Shown here: one piece after another, positions 45,101-56,770 of the stretch
Position numbering within the stretch: position 1 is the first letter of the stretch
How the letters are laid out: every line of letters starts with the position of its first letter
Origin: Theristus sp. LFF4_11
Taxonomy: Eukaryota; Nematoda; Chromadorea; Monhysterida; Xyalidae
Direction: 5' to 3'
NCBI GenBank assembly: GCA_030248135.1
Contig: JASANC010002498.1
Coordinates: 128,501 to 192,500, forward strand
Length of the DNA: 64,000 nucleotides
Program-made: the position numbers and the translations under genes
Notes under the pieces: model-generated
Seen by the model: the letters and a program-made list of their open reading frames with translations, nothing else
The model's database searches: none
What the model was told of the DNA's origin: nothing

Positions 45101-45114
45101 TACTATAGTATGAC

Positions 45115-45350
45115 CTATTTTTATAAACGTGTCCCACTGAAATGACGTCATGATTCGCCAAACATGCGCTTGCCGATCACTGCAAACCAGATTATCCGTT
45201 TAGCCGATTTCTTCCTGTAAAAAAATGGTGGATGTCGAATCAGTCACACCAAACTGACATTTTGGTGCCTGTACTTTGGCAAACGGGCGTTTTTTAAAGC
45301 AAATGACGTCATTTTAGCCCGGACACGTTTGAATAAATCCACAATATTAT
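45115..45350 (+). mobile_element. MITE-3 copy
   Basis: Left ATAAACGTGTCCCACTGAAA then TGACGTCA; right AAATGACGTCATTTTAGCCC then GGACACGTTTGAAT. Interior GTTTAGCCGATTTCTTCC and CAGTCACACCAAACTGACAT. Confidence 0.82.
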
Positions 45351-45800
45351 AGATTTTCGTTGAACTGGTATAAAGAGGCACTTTATCAATTGATTTGATT
45401 TTTTTGTTCACTTTGTCACTTTGCAGTTGTTGTTTTTATATAAGTTACACACGCCACAAAGTAGACCATTGTTCTTAGTTTCAGAAATCTGTGTTGAAAT
45501 ACCATGTTTTCTGCTGTAAGTTTTGATTCTTTTATTAATATTTTTAATTTGCTATTTTTAGACACTATATTGGTTCTTCTTATGCACATTTGTCATAGTC
45601 GCCAAATCACTATTTTTCATGACAATACACTGTTGGTTTTGCAGTTGTACTTTATTTTTCAAGTTCACATTGATGACAGCGTGAGGACTCGCACTTACAT
45701 GTAAATCCAGTTTAATAAAATCAATTTGAAACAATATCAAATTGCCCGATTTAACACTACTGGAACTTGTGTATTGTGGTAAACTCTACTCATTGTGGCA
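45351..45800. other. Unassigned AT-rich DNA between two MITE-3 copies
   Basis: No exon recognised. It contains an AATAAA-type signal near 45715 that could serve the Kv transcript, but this is only a guess. Confidence 0.3.
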
Positions 45801-45807
45801 TGGTATC

Positions 45808-46049
45808 ACCTATTTTTTTCAAACGTGTCCCACTGAAATGACGTCATGTGCCGCAAAACACATGCGCTTGACGTTCACAGCAAACCAGACTTTCCGTTTA
45901 GCCGATTTCTCCCCGGAAACAAATAATGGTGAATGTCGAATCAGTCACACCAAACTGACATTGTAGTGCCTGTACTTTGACAAACAGGCGTTTTAAAAAA
46001 GCAAATCACGTCATTTTAGTCCGGACACGTTTGAATAAATCCACAATAA
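45808..46049 (+). mobile_element. MITE-3 copy
   Basis: Left TTTTTTTCAAACGTGTCCCA then CTGAAATGACGTCATG; right CACGTCATTTTAGTCCGGAC then ACGTTTGAATAAATCC. The right CRE has one change (TCACGTCA). Confidence 0.82.
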
Positions 46050-46301
46050 CTGTAGCTGTTGACTCGCGAACAAACGTGCCAACTGTGGAGTGCTGCTGTT
46101 TCACACCAACTTGTTTTTGGTTCATAAAAACATCGCAACAACGCCGCTGATGTTTCACGCGACGGCCATTAGGTTATCACCTCACACATCCGGTCATCTT
46201 ATATAGCAAAAAGTTGGACAGACTTCAAAGCAAGTCGTTACTTAACCGTTTTTTGGGCGAGTCGGATCGGATTGTATCCGACTTTTTTATCGTATCCGCC
46301 T

Positions 46302-46425
46302 ACAGTATGGTTGATTGAACCCTGTCACACTTTTCACGGAGTAAAGCACGTGCGAAGCTTTGAATTACAAGTAAGAAGAACGAATGCATCCGGTTTGGTG
46401 GAAAGCGAGCAACCGATTTGTGGAT
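46302..46425 (+). mobile_element. MITE-5, half copy
   Basis: TACAGTATGGTTGATTGAAC, CCTGTCACACTTTTCACGG and GAACGAATGCATCCGGTTTG. Confidence 0.5.
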
Positions 46426-46849
46426 CAGCTTTGTTTACTCACAGCTGGGCTAGATTACCGTGTAATCAGAAAAAACTGCGGGCTTCTTCTGAATTTTTTT
46501 GGGTCATCTTGGTTTATTTTTATTTGCTTTCGCCTTTTTGCGGAACCACAACATGGGTTCATGTTGCCGCTTCGATGACCATTCAATAAGTAAGCGCGGT
46601 GAAACATTAAAGGTGCAAAAATTACCTCCACACACTCCAAAACACTGTGCCTTTCTTCATGCCAATTTCTGTTCCATTCCATCTTTCAGTGCCCAGGAGA
46701 TGACCACCTGCCGTCTAATGACCAGACTTTCGGCAGATTTTGAAAAAAAGGGGCTGTCTCGAGACCTATTTCTGTTTTTTTTAAAGCCGTGCGTTCAAAA
46801 ACTTTTCAAAAGTCTCCAAAAAACGAATAATTTCTTCACACTATTATAT

Positions 46850-46983
46850 TATCGTTTCAGAAAGACCGTAGGCACAAAAGTTTCACGTCCTAAGGAAAAG
46901 CCCCACAACCGAACCAAACCCGTAAAACGTCCGCACACGGCAAAGCAACCTAATTTTGACATTCCCTTGTGCAAACGCAAACC
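46850..46983 (+). repeat. Repeat R9, copy 2
   Basis: Matches 4848-4985 in order: TCGTTTCAGAAAGACCG, AGGCACAAAAGTTTCACG, CCTAAGGAAAAGCCCC, CCGAACCAAA and GTGCAAACGCA. The open frame across it is Lys/Arg/Pro-rich and is probably incidental. Confidence 0.5.
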
Positions 46984-47001
46984 AAATTAAAGAATAGTAG
47001 C

Positions 47002-47195
47002 TACTGTAAAACTAAACGATGTTTTTTTAAACCTGCCAACTTTTTCGCAGAATACAGAGCTCACGAACGAAGAAGAATGAAGGGCACCAGTTTCGAGAAA
47101 ACAAGTCGAGCCACAAAAGCCGCTACTGTAATTCAATGTTTCACATGCTCTGTGTTCCGCGAAAAGAGTGGACCGGTTCAAACAAGCATACTGTA
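47002..47195 (+). mobile_element. MITE-5 copy, both ends
   Basis: AACCTGCCAACTTTTTCGCA then GAATACAGAGC at the left; GCTCTGTGTTCCGCGAAAAG then CATACTGTA at the right. Confidence 0.65.
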
Positions 47196-47383
47196 GGCGG
47201 ATGATAAGAAAACCGGATACAATTGGAGTCGAGTCCCGCAAAAAACGGAACAGCGAGATCCGCGCTACGCGGATCGACGCGGTAAGTCAAGTAAGTCAAG
47301 TCATTTTGGAGGTGAAAACCTAAACTACTGTACGATGTGTGAAACATCAGCGGCGTGGCGGCGGTGGGTTTCATGAACCAAAA

Positions 47384-47477
47384 AGGGCGCGCATTCACGA
47401 TGTAGTATTTAGTGACCGCACAGCTATGTTAAAACATCGCTGCGCGGGCACTAAATACTGCAACATGAATGCGCCTA
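47384..47477. mobile_element. ~90-nt palindromic hairpin element, copy 4
   Basis: GCGCATTCACGATGTAGTAT then TTAGTGACCGC; inverse GCGGGCACTAAATACTGCAA then CATGAATGCGC. Arms pair over nearly the full length. Confidence 0.75.
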
Positions 47478-47519
47478 AAGTCAAACCAGTGGGCGTGAAT
47501 CAGCAGAACTCCACAGTTG

Positions 47520-47655
47520 TTGTTTTTTTTGAAGCTGTGTCACTTTTGGTCGCAGAATGCAGAGCACAACGCAACTGAAGAAAGAACAAGATCGGAGTTG
47601 CCAGAAGACATACAGTCAGCCACAAACGGGTGGCTGGAATTCAATCAAAACCGGA
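47520..47655 (+). mobile_element. MITE-5, half copy
   Basis: GTGTCACTTTTGGTCGCAGA then ATGCAGAGCACAACGC; GCCACAAACGGGTGGCTGGA; GAATTCAATCAAAACCGGAT. Confidence 0.55.
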
Positions 47656-49209
47656 TCGATAGATCCATTCACATAAAGGGTCCATTCTACTGTACTTTAA
47701 CACAAACGGTCGCATGCACAAAAATTTTATTCATTTTAAAATCGCGTATATCAGAGTAGAAAGACCCACTGTCCACAGTATAGGTGCCGTTTTCGCGTTG
47801 GTCAAACGCGGCGTGAGATATACACCCATATACGCACGGGCGTGTTACGGATTTGCAGGATATAAACCAACAGAGATCACTTCGAAACCAGCAGTCTTGC
47901 ACAATGTTGACAATCGCAACGCAGAATGCTTGACAGTCCAGTTTGTTTTGCTCGTACGAGTGCGAAACGAAACAGCTACTTGCCGATGCCACGATTGCTG
48001 TACTCCGGTGGTGCTATTATGTACTCGTTCTATTATCTTAAAGCGAAAATTGTTTTTTTTAGGTTAATCTTCACTATCGATTTTTTTGCTTTTGTTTGCT
48101 TTACAGTTGTTTTTCAGTTTTAGGTGCCATGTGGCCCGTTCCAATTTGCCCATTTCGGAGACTCGGACCACTTCAGGATTTTGGAATTCCCGCCCCATGC
48201 GTGAAACCACAAACGCATTTATGCACGTTTTGGGCAGCACAACCAAAGAAAAAGTATCATCGCATTGGTTATGCAGTAGTGGTTGTTTTGCAGCTCAGCG
48301 GTTGTTTTGCGGTCAAAATTCGACGTTGTTTTGTTCAACCTAACCAAACAACAACAATTTTCAACAGTAAATTTTCAATGTTTGCGTTCAATTTTCTTTA
48401 TTCAAAAGCTTGTTTGTCCGATTTCAAAGCGTTTTATTGCGTAATTGCGTGATTGATTGCGAGGTGCAGGAAACTGAGCGAAACTGGTTTTTTGATAACG
48501 TTTTGCGTCTCAAAACCTTTTGATGTTCAATTGAAAATAAACAGCTAAAGATGCGCATGTGCGTGGTGAACGTGTAAAATGTGCAATGTAGAAAACTCAG
48601 GGTGCATATGAGTGTACGGTATCTATCGTATACTCTGAAACATACTGTAACTCAAAAACAATCTTTACCACAAAGAACCATAGAAGTCAAGGAAGCGTCT
48701 TTCACAACCAATGCCGATGATACCTGTGATCTCCCTTACCTGATACCGTGACTTTCAATCCAGTTCGTGTCGAGATCGAAAACGATAGAAACAACCGTAC
48801 AACATTTTTCAAGTGTTTTCTGTTACACTGTTTTCAAAAAACATAACAAGTTTCTGCGAAATATTCAGTGGAACGTAAAAATGCGAAGGTTGTATTGGGA
48901 CAGTCATTTGAAGAAAAAACGTCAGTTCGATTGAACTTTGCGCTGGAAACACGCTGGCAAGACGAGCTGCATGATTCGACTGCTGTCGTGTGTGTTTGCA
49001 TGTCAGCAAATAAAGAAACGTGTTTCATCTCAATTTGATAATGCGCCAAAGAAAGAGGAAAACGTAAAATTAGACAGCAATACTGTTGTGTATTCCGCAA
49101 GTTTTAAAAACTCCATCATCGTTCATACCAATTTGAGTGCCAAAAAATCCTTTCCTTCCGCAAACTGAAACTCTTGGTTGGGTTTTTGAGGCTAATAAAA
49201 GTAAATCAG
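47656..49209. other. AT-rich spacer with repeat R10 copy 1
   Basis: No exon recognised. The part at about 48470-48990 resembles 50100-50610 in the order of several short blocks (AACAGCTAAAGATGC, ACGGTATCT, CAGTTCGATTGAACTTTGCG), suggesting an old dispersed repeat. Confidence 0.35.
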
Positions 49210-49420
49210 TTACTTATTTTTTAAACCTGTCACCTTTTTCGCAGAATACATAGATAGCTCGCACAAAACGAAAGGGCGGGATCGGAATTGCACGAAAACA
49301 TATTCAATTCAGCCACAAATGGGGTGTTTGATTCCAGCCAAACCCGACACATTCGTTCTTCTAACTGTGATTCAAAGTTTTCCATGCTCGGTGTATTCTG
49401 CAAAACACTACAGGCTCAAA
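49210..49420 (+). mobile_element. MITE-5 copy, both ends
   Basis: TTTAAACCTGTCACCTTTTT then CGCAGAATACATAG; GCCACAAATGGGGTGTTTGA; right CTCGGTGTATTCTGC. Confidence 0.65.
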
Positions 49421-51033
49421 CTTTGTGACCGGCCACTGATGCACGGCTGGGCTGCGATGTTGCACTGAATAAAGTCACTGTAGGTGCCCTAAGTAAAGCC
49501 TTTTTTGCAAAGCCACATCTGGCAAACCGGGGTTTTCTGAAAATCTTTCGTGCGGTGATTTGCTGCATCTCAGGTTTTGCGTGGCGATGTGAACTTTGGC
49601 ACGCAAAATGGCAGGGACAATGGAATTTTGCTGTTTTAAGCGTATGAGCGCATGCAGTTCTCTTCCCACTCGTTCGATTAGCAATCATTTGTGTGTTTGG
49701 TTGTGCACATTTTGACGATGAAATCGTACATTGTACTGTTCGGTTTAAAAAATTGTTGAAAAGAGCTGCGCTTTAAAAAATGAAATGAACGTGACAGCTC
49801 TGTACTGGACAGGCTCTCCACTGTTTTACCGTACCCAACCTGTAACCTGCATTCGCACACACTGTCTCGTCAGGCCACGTGGATTTATCTTAGATACATT
49901 CTTTGCAATCTTCACAAGTTACATTCTCGTTTTTTAAAACTGTCAAAAATGAGTTCAAAGAGAAACAATCAACAATTGAACGGTTTTCTGTTTTTTTCAA
50001 TGCCATTGAATGTTCCGTTGCTTTTCACAAGAATGAAAACACTGCGGACTTTTCAGCCCTCGAAACACAAATGACAAACTTGCATAACCTGGCTGAAAAC
50101 TGCGTGGAACGGCACAAGAAAACTGGTTTCTGACAATTTTTGCATCAACACAACACCGGGGTTTTGAAATGAAAATAAAACAGCTAAAGATGCATGTGTG
50201 CGTGTTGGTCAACGTGGATAGATGTGAAACACAGAAACCTTGGGTGAACGGTGGTACGGTATCTGTGCTGTACTGGGTCTCAAAACGATCTAACTGCATA
50301 CGTGACCCTGATTGTCAGGGAAGCGCGTGCGTCACAATCCACAACACAACCAGTGCCTATTTTTCTGACTTCTATTTTTATTTTATACCGCATTTTTTAC
50401 AACAGTCACGAATCTTCAATGAAACCGTACCGAGACCCAATGCACGGTAGAAAGCAGCGCGCGTGTGTCTTTGAGTCATACAATTCGACTGGTTGCATAA
50501 CATCTTTTTGTAAAAAAGTTTTCGTTGAACGCAAAAAAAATGTAATTGCATGTAATTTGGAAGTTTTCACTGAATAAAAAACCTTCAGTTCGTTTGAACT
50601 TTAAGGGGACTTGAAACGGTAAACACTGACTGCGATTTTCTGGTACTCTTTTGATTTCAGTGACAATTTTCTTGCAGTTTGTTGTGGGTTGTCTTGAAGT
50701 TTTTCCTTCATCACAAATTGAAAGTTTTCCTTGAACACAAACTGTGCTTTCCAAGCTGACATGAACTGTCCTTTTATAATCGCACAGAAAAAGGTTGCTT
50801 TTGGGTGCACTTTTCGGTGTTTTGCCCATTTTGGTGTTTTTTTTTTTAAATAATCGCAGTACCAAAATCAGTTGAGAGGTGTACCACACTTAGCAACGTT
50901 CGTGGTTAGGCTCCATGCAGATCCTGCGTAAAGCTCATGCAGCTCATTTTTGCCATGGTTGTTTCCAAAACAGGAGACCAAAATGGTCAGCAAAAAATGC
51001 AATTTCTTCTGTTCTGAATATGGACTTTTGATA
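49421..51033. other. Spacer with repeat R10 copy 2
   Basis: The minus strand 49684-49475 has an unrecognised 69-codon frame without splice or domain support. About 50100-50610 is R10 copy 2. Nothing else coding was recognised. Confidence 0.35.
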
Positions 51034-51323
51034 TCATGCGGATGCGCGAGCGAGCGCCAGCGAGCGGATAGCGCATCACGCATAATATGAGCCGTTTTCC
51101 CCTCGCGCGCGTTTTTCAAATTTGCTCGCTTCCTCCAGCGAGCATAGTATAAGCCACAAACTTGGTTCTGTGCACACGAAACGAACACCCAAAGTTGTGC
51201 TTGGAGCCGCGAAAAAAATTTTATCGGACAACTTTTCATACGCTGTAGACACGAAAAACCTATTCTGAAAACAGTGTTACTTATTTCTCTTTGTATTTTT
51301 TTTTTCAGTAGTGTAATCATATG

Positions 51324-52110
51324 TGTTCGCCCTTTCAATTTTTACCTGCGACACTTTCACAGTTGCACAAAAATGGTTCCTGGGGTAATTTCATCCGGAG
51401 ATTTTGAAAATTGGGTTAATTTTTTGCCCCGACCCTTATTTGGGGCAAAATTTGGGCATTTTTTTAAATTTTGAAGGATTTTACGGTGTTACAAGTGTTC
51501 GCCCTTTCAATTTTTGTCTGAAGTTGTTCCATGACCGAACAAAAAAATTTCCTGGGGTAATTCCATCCGGAGATTTTGAAAATTGAGTTAATTTTTGCCT
51601 CCGACCCTTATTTGGGGCAAAATTTGGGCATTTTTAAGTTTTGAAGGATTTTACGCCGTTACAAGTGTTCGCCCTGTCAATTTTTGTCTGAAGTTGTTCC
51701 ATAACCTAACAAAAAATTTTCCTAAGGTAATTCCATCCGAAGATTTTAGAAATTGGGTTAATTTTTTGCCCCGACCTTGTTTTTGAGTAAAAATTGGGCA
51801 TTTTTTAAAACTCGCACGGTTTTCACCGGGTTTTAAGTGTTCGCCCTTTCAATTTTTGTCTGAAGTTGTTCCATAACCGAACAAAAAAGTTTCCTGGGGT
51901 AATTTCATGTGTAGATTTTGAAAATTTGGTTATTTTTTTGCTCCAACCTTTATTTGGGTAAAAAATTGGGCATTTTTAAAGGTTCGTAGGTTTTGACCTG
52001 GTTACATGTGCTTGCGCTTTCAATTTTTACCTGCGGCATTTTCACAGTCGAACAAAAATGTTTCCTGGGGTAATTCCATCCGGAGAATTTGGAAATTAAT
52101 TTAATTTTTT
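51324..52110 (+). repeat. 172-bp tandem repeat of E5 (five units)
   Basis: TGTTCGCCCTTTCAATTTTT-type unit starts at 51324, 51496, 51666, 51838 and 52009 (170-172 bp apart). Confidence 0.82.
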
Positions 52111-52113
52111 GCC

Positions 52114-53560
52114 CCGTGTGAGCATCTCTAGATACTGAATCGTGACGATTTCGGGCGAATCGGCCGTGGAAATTGGCGAAATCGGTCCGGAAACGAAAAA
52201 CAAGAAAAGGGTGTTTTCCAGGGTAATTCAATGCGCTGATCACGGATTTTGGGTTAGTTTTCTTACGTGAGCAACTCTAGATGCTGAATCGTGACGATTT
52301 CGGGCGAATCGGCCGTGGAAATTGGCGAAATCGGTCCAGAAACGAAAAACAAGAAAAGGGTTTTTTCAAGGGTAATTCAATGCGCTGATCACGGATTTTG
52401 GGTTAGTTTTTTTCGTGAGAAACTCTAGATGCTGAATCGTGACGATTTCGGGCGAATCGGCCGTGGAAATTGGCGAAATCGGTCCAGAAACGAAAAACAA
52501 GAAACGGGTGTTTTCCAGGGTAATTCAATGCGCTGATCACGGATTTTGGGCTAGTTTTTTACGTGAGCAACTCTAGATGTTGAATCGTGACGATTTCGGG
52601 CGAATCGGCCGTGGAAATTGGCGAAATCGGTCCAGAAACGAAAAACAAGAAAAGGGTGTTTTCCAGTGTAATTCAATGCGCTGATCACGGATTTTGGGTT
52701 AGTTTTCTTACGTGAGCAACTCCTGATGTTGAATCGTGACGATTTCGGGCGAATCGGCCGTGGAAATTGGCGAAATCGGTCCAGAAACGAAAAACAAGAA
52801 AAAGGTGTTTCCATGGTAATTCAATGCGTTGATCACGGATTTTTGGTTAGTTTTTTATGAGAGCAACTCTAGATACTGAATCGTGACGATTAGGGGCGAA
52901 TCGGCCGTGGAAATTGGCGAAATCGGTCCAGAAACGAAAAACAAGAAAAAGGTGTTTTCCATGGTAATTCAATGCGTTGATCACGGATTTTTGGTTAGTT
53001 TTTTTATGTGAGCAACTCTAGATACTAAATCGTGACGATTTCGGGCGAATCGGCCGTGGAAATTGGCGTAAACGGTCCAGAAACGAAAAACAAGAAAAGG
53101 GTGTTTTCCAGGGTAATTCAATGCGCTGATCACGGATTTTGGGTTAGTTTTCTTACGTGAGCAACTCCTGATGTTGAATCGTGACGATTTCGGGCGAATC
53201 GGCCGTGGAAATTAGCGAAATCGGTCTGAAAATTAAAAACAAGAAAACTGTGTTTCCAAGGTAATTCAATGCGCTGATCACGGATTTTTTGCTCGTTTTC
53301 TTGTGTGAGCAACTCTAGATACCGAATCATGACGATTTCGAGCGAATCGCCCGTGGAATTTAGCAAAATTGGTCCAGAAATGAAAAACAAGAAAACGGTG
53401 TTTTCCATGGTAATTCATTGCGCCGATCACGGCTTTTGGGTCAGTTTTCTTATGGGAGCAATTCTAGGTACTGAATCGTGACGATTTTGGGCGAATCGGC
53501 CGTAGAAATAGCATAGGCGAAATCGGCCTAAAAACGAAAAATGAAAAACCTGAGTTGTCC
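52114..53560 (+). repeat. 149-bp satellite array of E5 (about nine and a half units)
   Basis: Unit phrases at 52229, 52378, 52526, 52674, 52822, 52970, 53119, 53267 and 53416. Confidence 0.92.
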
Positions 53561-54894
53561 GTGGTTTAGAAGAATGTGTGACCAACGTATTGTGATTTTG
53601 GTCCGACCTTCTGGGCTTATGTAAAAGTCAGAATATTATCTAAAAATGCGGGAGACGCATATAAAAGGAGGAATATGGCCTTGTGTAAGCAGTGAAAGAC
53701 TTGGCTCGACAACGCTTTTCAAGTCTCTGATGTGGTACACACGGATACAAGCACATAAGAGTCATATTTTTGCGCCGTTTATTCTTTATTTCGGTTACAC
53801 ATGGCAACCCTCGTACATTGTAGACAAATAAAACTTTCACATTTGCTTTTTTCTAGCATTTAGCGACCCCTAAAACCACTAAAATAACGATCAGACTTCA
53901 GATCGCTGACACTGGTTCGCGTGTATCGCAGAGGCATTGGGGAACGCAAGGTCTCCTTCTGTGGCAAAGGCAATGACTCACCGGTTTATCCTGTCAGTTT
54001 GGTAAAAAAAGGTGAAAATCAACGGAAGACACCACTTTTTGCACTGGTGCTGCTGTGTGCATACTACAGCGGTGCGTACGTTGGCAACAACGATAAAGCT
54101 ACATGCAGCAATGTTTTTGCACAGAATTTACAGAATTTCGCACATGATGTTGTGATTTTAGACTAAACTAAAGAGGACAATTGAAAAATAACTTCAAAGT
54201 TTTTACGCTTTTCAGCAAGCTTTTAAACAACAAACGCGGCGCAAAAATATGACTCTCATGTACTTGTATCCGTGTGTACCACATCAGAGACTTGAAAAGC
54301 GTTGTCGAGCCAAGTCTTTCACTGCTTACACAATTGTGATTTTGGTCCGACCTTCGGGGCTTATGTAAAAGTCAGAATATTATCTAAAAATGCGGGAGAC
54401 GCATATAAAAGGAGGAATATGGCCTTGTGTAAGCAGTGAAAGACTTGGCTCGACAACCTTTTCAAGTCTCTGATGTGGTACACACGGATACAAGTACATA
54501 AGAGTCATATTTTTGCGCCGTTTATTTTTTATTTAGGTTGCAAGTGGCAACCCTCGTACATTGTAGACAAATGAAACTTTCACATTTGCCTTTTTCTAGC
54601 ATTTAGCGACCTCTAAAACCACTAAAATAACGATCAGACTTTAGATCGCTGACACTGGTTTGCACAAAGTGTATCGCAGAGGCATTGGGAACGCAAGGTC
54701 TCCTTCTGTGGCAATGACTCACCGGTTTATCCTGGCACAAGAGTTTGGTAAAAAGGGTGAAAATCAACGGAAGACAACACTTTTTGCACTGGTGCTGCTG
54801 TATGCACAGCGGTGCGTACGTTAGCAACAACGATAAAGCTACATGCAGCAATGTTTTGCAATCTCTGATGTTTCTGTTTTTTGCACAGAATTTA

Positions 54895-55159
54895 CAGTAT
54901 AGCCGATTAAACATGGCAGCTTTTTTCAGGGTGCAAGGAGCGCGCGAATTTTGAATAAAAGAAAAAGAAGTTCAGAAACCAAATTGTATGCCAAATTTGA
55001 CGCGTTTTTTAAGCTAATGGATTATCCGTATTATTCTGTTCATTCTTTCTCCCTTGCACACATGATTGGAAATTATGTTGGCATTTTTGAAAAAGACAAC
55101 TCCTAGTCAGCGACTAATCCCGCCTTGACGGACTGCCTCATTTATTCGTCCATATGCTG
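54895..55159 (+). mobile_element. MITE-1 copy nested in the second E5 foldback
   Basis: After TTTA, CAGTATAGCCGATTAAACAT ... TTCGTCCATATGCTG. Occupies the same foldback position as the E1-nested copy at 12287, so the insertion probably predates the copying of this foldback version. Confidence 0.8.
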
Positions 55160-55417
55160 TTCAGAATTTCGCACATGATGTGATTTTAGACTAAACTGAA
55201 GAGGACAATTGAAAAATATCTAGATAACTTCAAAATTTTTACGCTTTTCAACAAGCTTGTAAACAACAAACGCGGCGCAAAAATATGACTCTTATGTACT
55301 TGTATCCGTGTGTACCACATCAGAGACTTGAAAAGGTTGTCGAGCCAAGTCTTTCACTGCTTACACAAGGCCATATTCCTCCTTTTATATGCGTCTCCCG
55401 CATTTTTAGATAATTTA

Positions 55418-55684
55418 CCGTAAAGTCTTGCATATAAGGTTCCTCCCACTTATAAGATCCCCACCCAAAAGTGGGAGGGAGTGTCACATGGCGGGAAACC
55501 AAAAAATTCAAAATTTTGACTTTGTCGAAATCCTACCCCGTTTATAAGGCCCGGAATCCCCAATAATGTTCGTTTTATAAGACCTCCTCCCACTTATAAG
55601 GTTGTCACACGAAATTCCACTTTTTTCAGAATTTTTTGATTTTCAAAATTATATAAGGAGACCTTATATGCAAGACTTTACGGG
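55418..55684 (-). mobile_element. MITE-2 copy directly after E5
   Basis: CCGTAAAGTCTTGCATATAA then GGTTCCTCCCAC at the left and the inverted end TATGCAAGACTTTACGG at the right; interior runs opposite to the 31826 copy. Confidence 0.85.
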
Positions 55685-55894
55685 TATTATTTCAATAGGT
55701 TGCAATGCGCGCTGTATGCTGCACAGCAACACGTTACCTCAAGCCAAATTTGGTCTTCTGTTTGATTCCGTCCCCTTTTGTTCCGTTTCTGTTTGCTTGT
55801 CAACGTTTTCGCGATTGTAAAAAACGGTTTTTCAAACGAGGACATCAGTATCCGTTTCATTCGCACTCATTTTCATGGCGCGTATGAGTGCACA

Positions 55895-56093
55895 CACAAA
55901 TTTTGTGTCACTTTTTTGGCAGAGTACAGAACTTGCGAAACTTCGAATTGCAGTGAAACAAATGAATGTTGAAATCAAACACCTCATTTGAGTGAGTGTG
56001 TGTGTGTTCTTGCAGCTCCGATCCCGTTCTTTCTTCTTTTGCGAGCCCTGCATTTTTTGCAAAAATGATGACAGGTTTAAAGAAACATACTGT
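55895..56093 (+). mobile_element. MITE-5 copy, both ends
   Basis: TTTGTGTCACTTTTTTGGCA then GAGTACAGAACTTGCG at the left; GATGACAGGTTTAAAGAAAC then ATACTGTA at the right. Confidence 0.62.
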
Positions 56094-56221
56094 ACTGTAT
56101 GTATTTAGTATTGCCAAGCGGTGTTGTGGTGTACCATGGTCTACCACTAATTAAGCGCGTCCCGCAACGCACACCAGCTCGCGAGTCTTATATGTACACA
56201 CGTAATGTGCATTGACCACTA

Positions 56222-56458
56222 GTATAGTCTATTTTTCCAAATGTGTCAGACCCGAAATGACGTCATGTCATTACCCTCAAACAAGCGCTTCGCACGCACA
56301 GCAAAGCTGACTCAGTTTAGCACTGATCTTTTTACGTAAGAAAAAAAAACAGAGAAAGCGTGCATCAAGCCGCGACATTCCTGGTGCCGCTGCGTACTGC
56401 AAGACGTTTTTGAACCAAATGACGTCATTTCAGCGTGACACGTTCGAACAAAACTACA
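56222..56458 (+). mobile_element. MITE-3, diverged copy
   Basis: GTCTATTTTTCCAAATGTGT then CAGACCCGAAATGACGTCAT at the left; CAAATGACGTCATTTCAGCG then TGACACGTTCGAA at the right. It ends about 140 bp before the signal-peptide exon. Confidence 0.72.
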
Positions 56459-56598
56459 CCATGTAGCTTTACCTGTTGAAAACCGTTTTGCTCCTCTTTG
56501 TTTCAGTCGTCCCACGTACCATTGTGCGATAATAACGTTCACACGTTGCGATCGTTTCATTTGCAACAGCCACTCAAAACACGCAAAGCAACCCGACC

Positions 56599-56736
56599 AT
56601 GCATTCGACGACGTTGGCTTCGCTGCTGTGCCTGCAGCTGCTCGTGTGCCCGACCAGCCCGGCCCCCTGCAGCGAGTTTCTGGCGTGCGCACAGCGACAG
56701 GGCGAACGGTGCCCGCTGGCGAACACGTGCTCCATG
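56599..56736 (+). CDS. First exon of an unrecognised secreted Cys-containing protein (partial)
   Basis: A GC-rich 138-bp exon opens with MHSTTLASLLCLQLLVCPTS, a good signal peptide, and continues CSEFLACAQRQGERCPLANT then CSM. It ends in phase 0 at a GTGCGC donor (a weak consensus). The spacing CxxxxxC...C...C resembles a small disulfide module, but no family can be named. The following exons were not identified; a 28-nt segment after a TTTCGTTTCAG acceptor at 57671 is the only nearby candidate. A MITE-2 begins 34 bp after the donor. The alternative is a single-exon frame running into the MITE, which would end inside its TIR and is less likely. Confidence 0.5.
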
Positions 56737-56770
56737 GTGCGCGGCTGGTTGGCATTGAGTGCTCAATGTA

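Larger units (their letters stand above)
51034..55413 (+). mobile_element. E5: composite element with duplicated foldback
   Basis: Starts TCATGCGGATGCGCG after A and ends TTTTTAGATAA before T. 5' module 51034-51316 ending in a T-tract plus CAG; five 172-bp units (51324, 51496, 51666, 51838, 52009); satellite 52114-53560; first foldback 53634-54332, truncated in its right arm; then a second copy of the pre-foldback flank and a full foldback 54333-55413 with MITE-1 nested inside. Confidence 0.83.

Noticed and set aside
46499..46990. 163-codon plus-strand frame
   Set aside because: Its C-terminal half is repeat R9, also present at 4848, and the rest is AT-rich without domain or splice support.
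49475..49684. Minus-strand 69-codon frame (VGRELHALIRLKQQN)
   Set aside because: No domain, signal peptide or convincing splice sites; left as unassigned.
54603..54914. 103-codon minus-strand frame within an E foldback
   Set aside because: Frame not conserved between foldback copies, and no recognisable motif.
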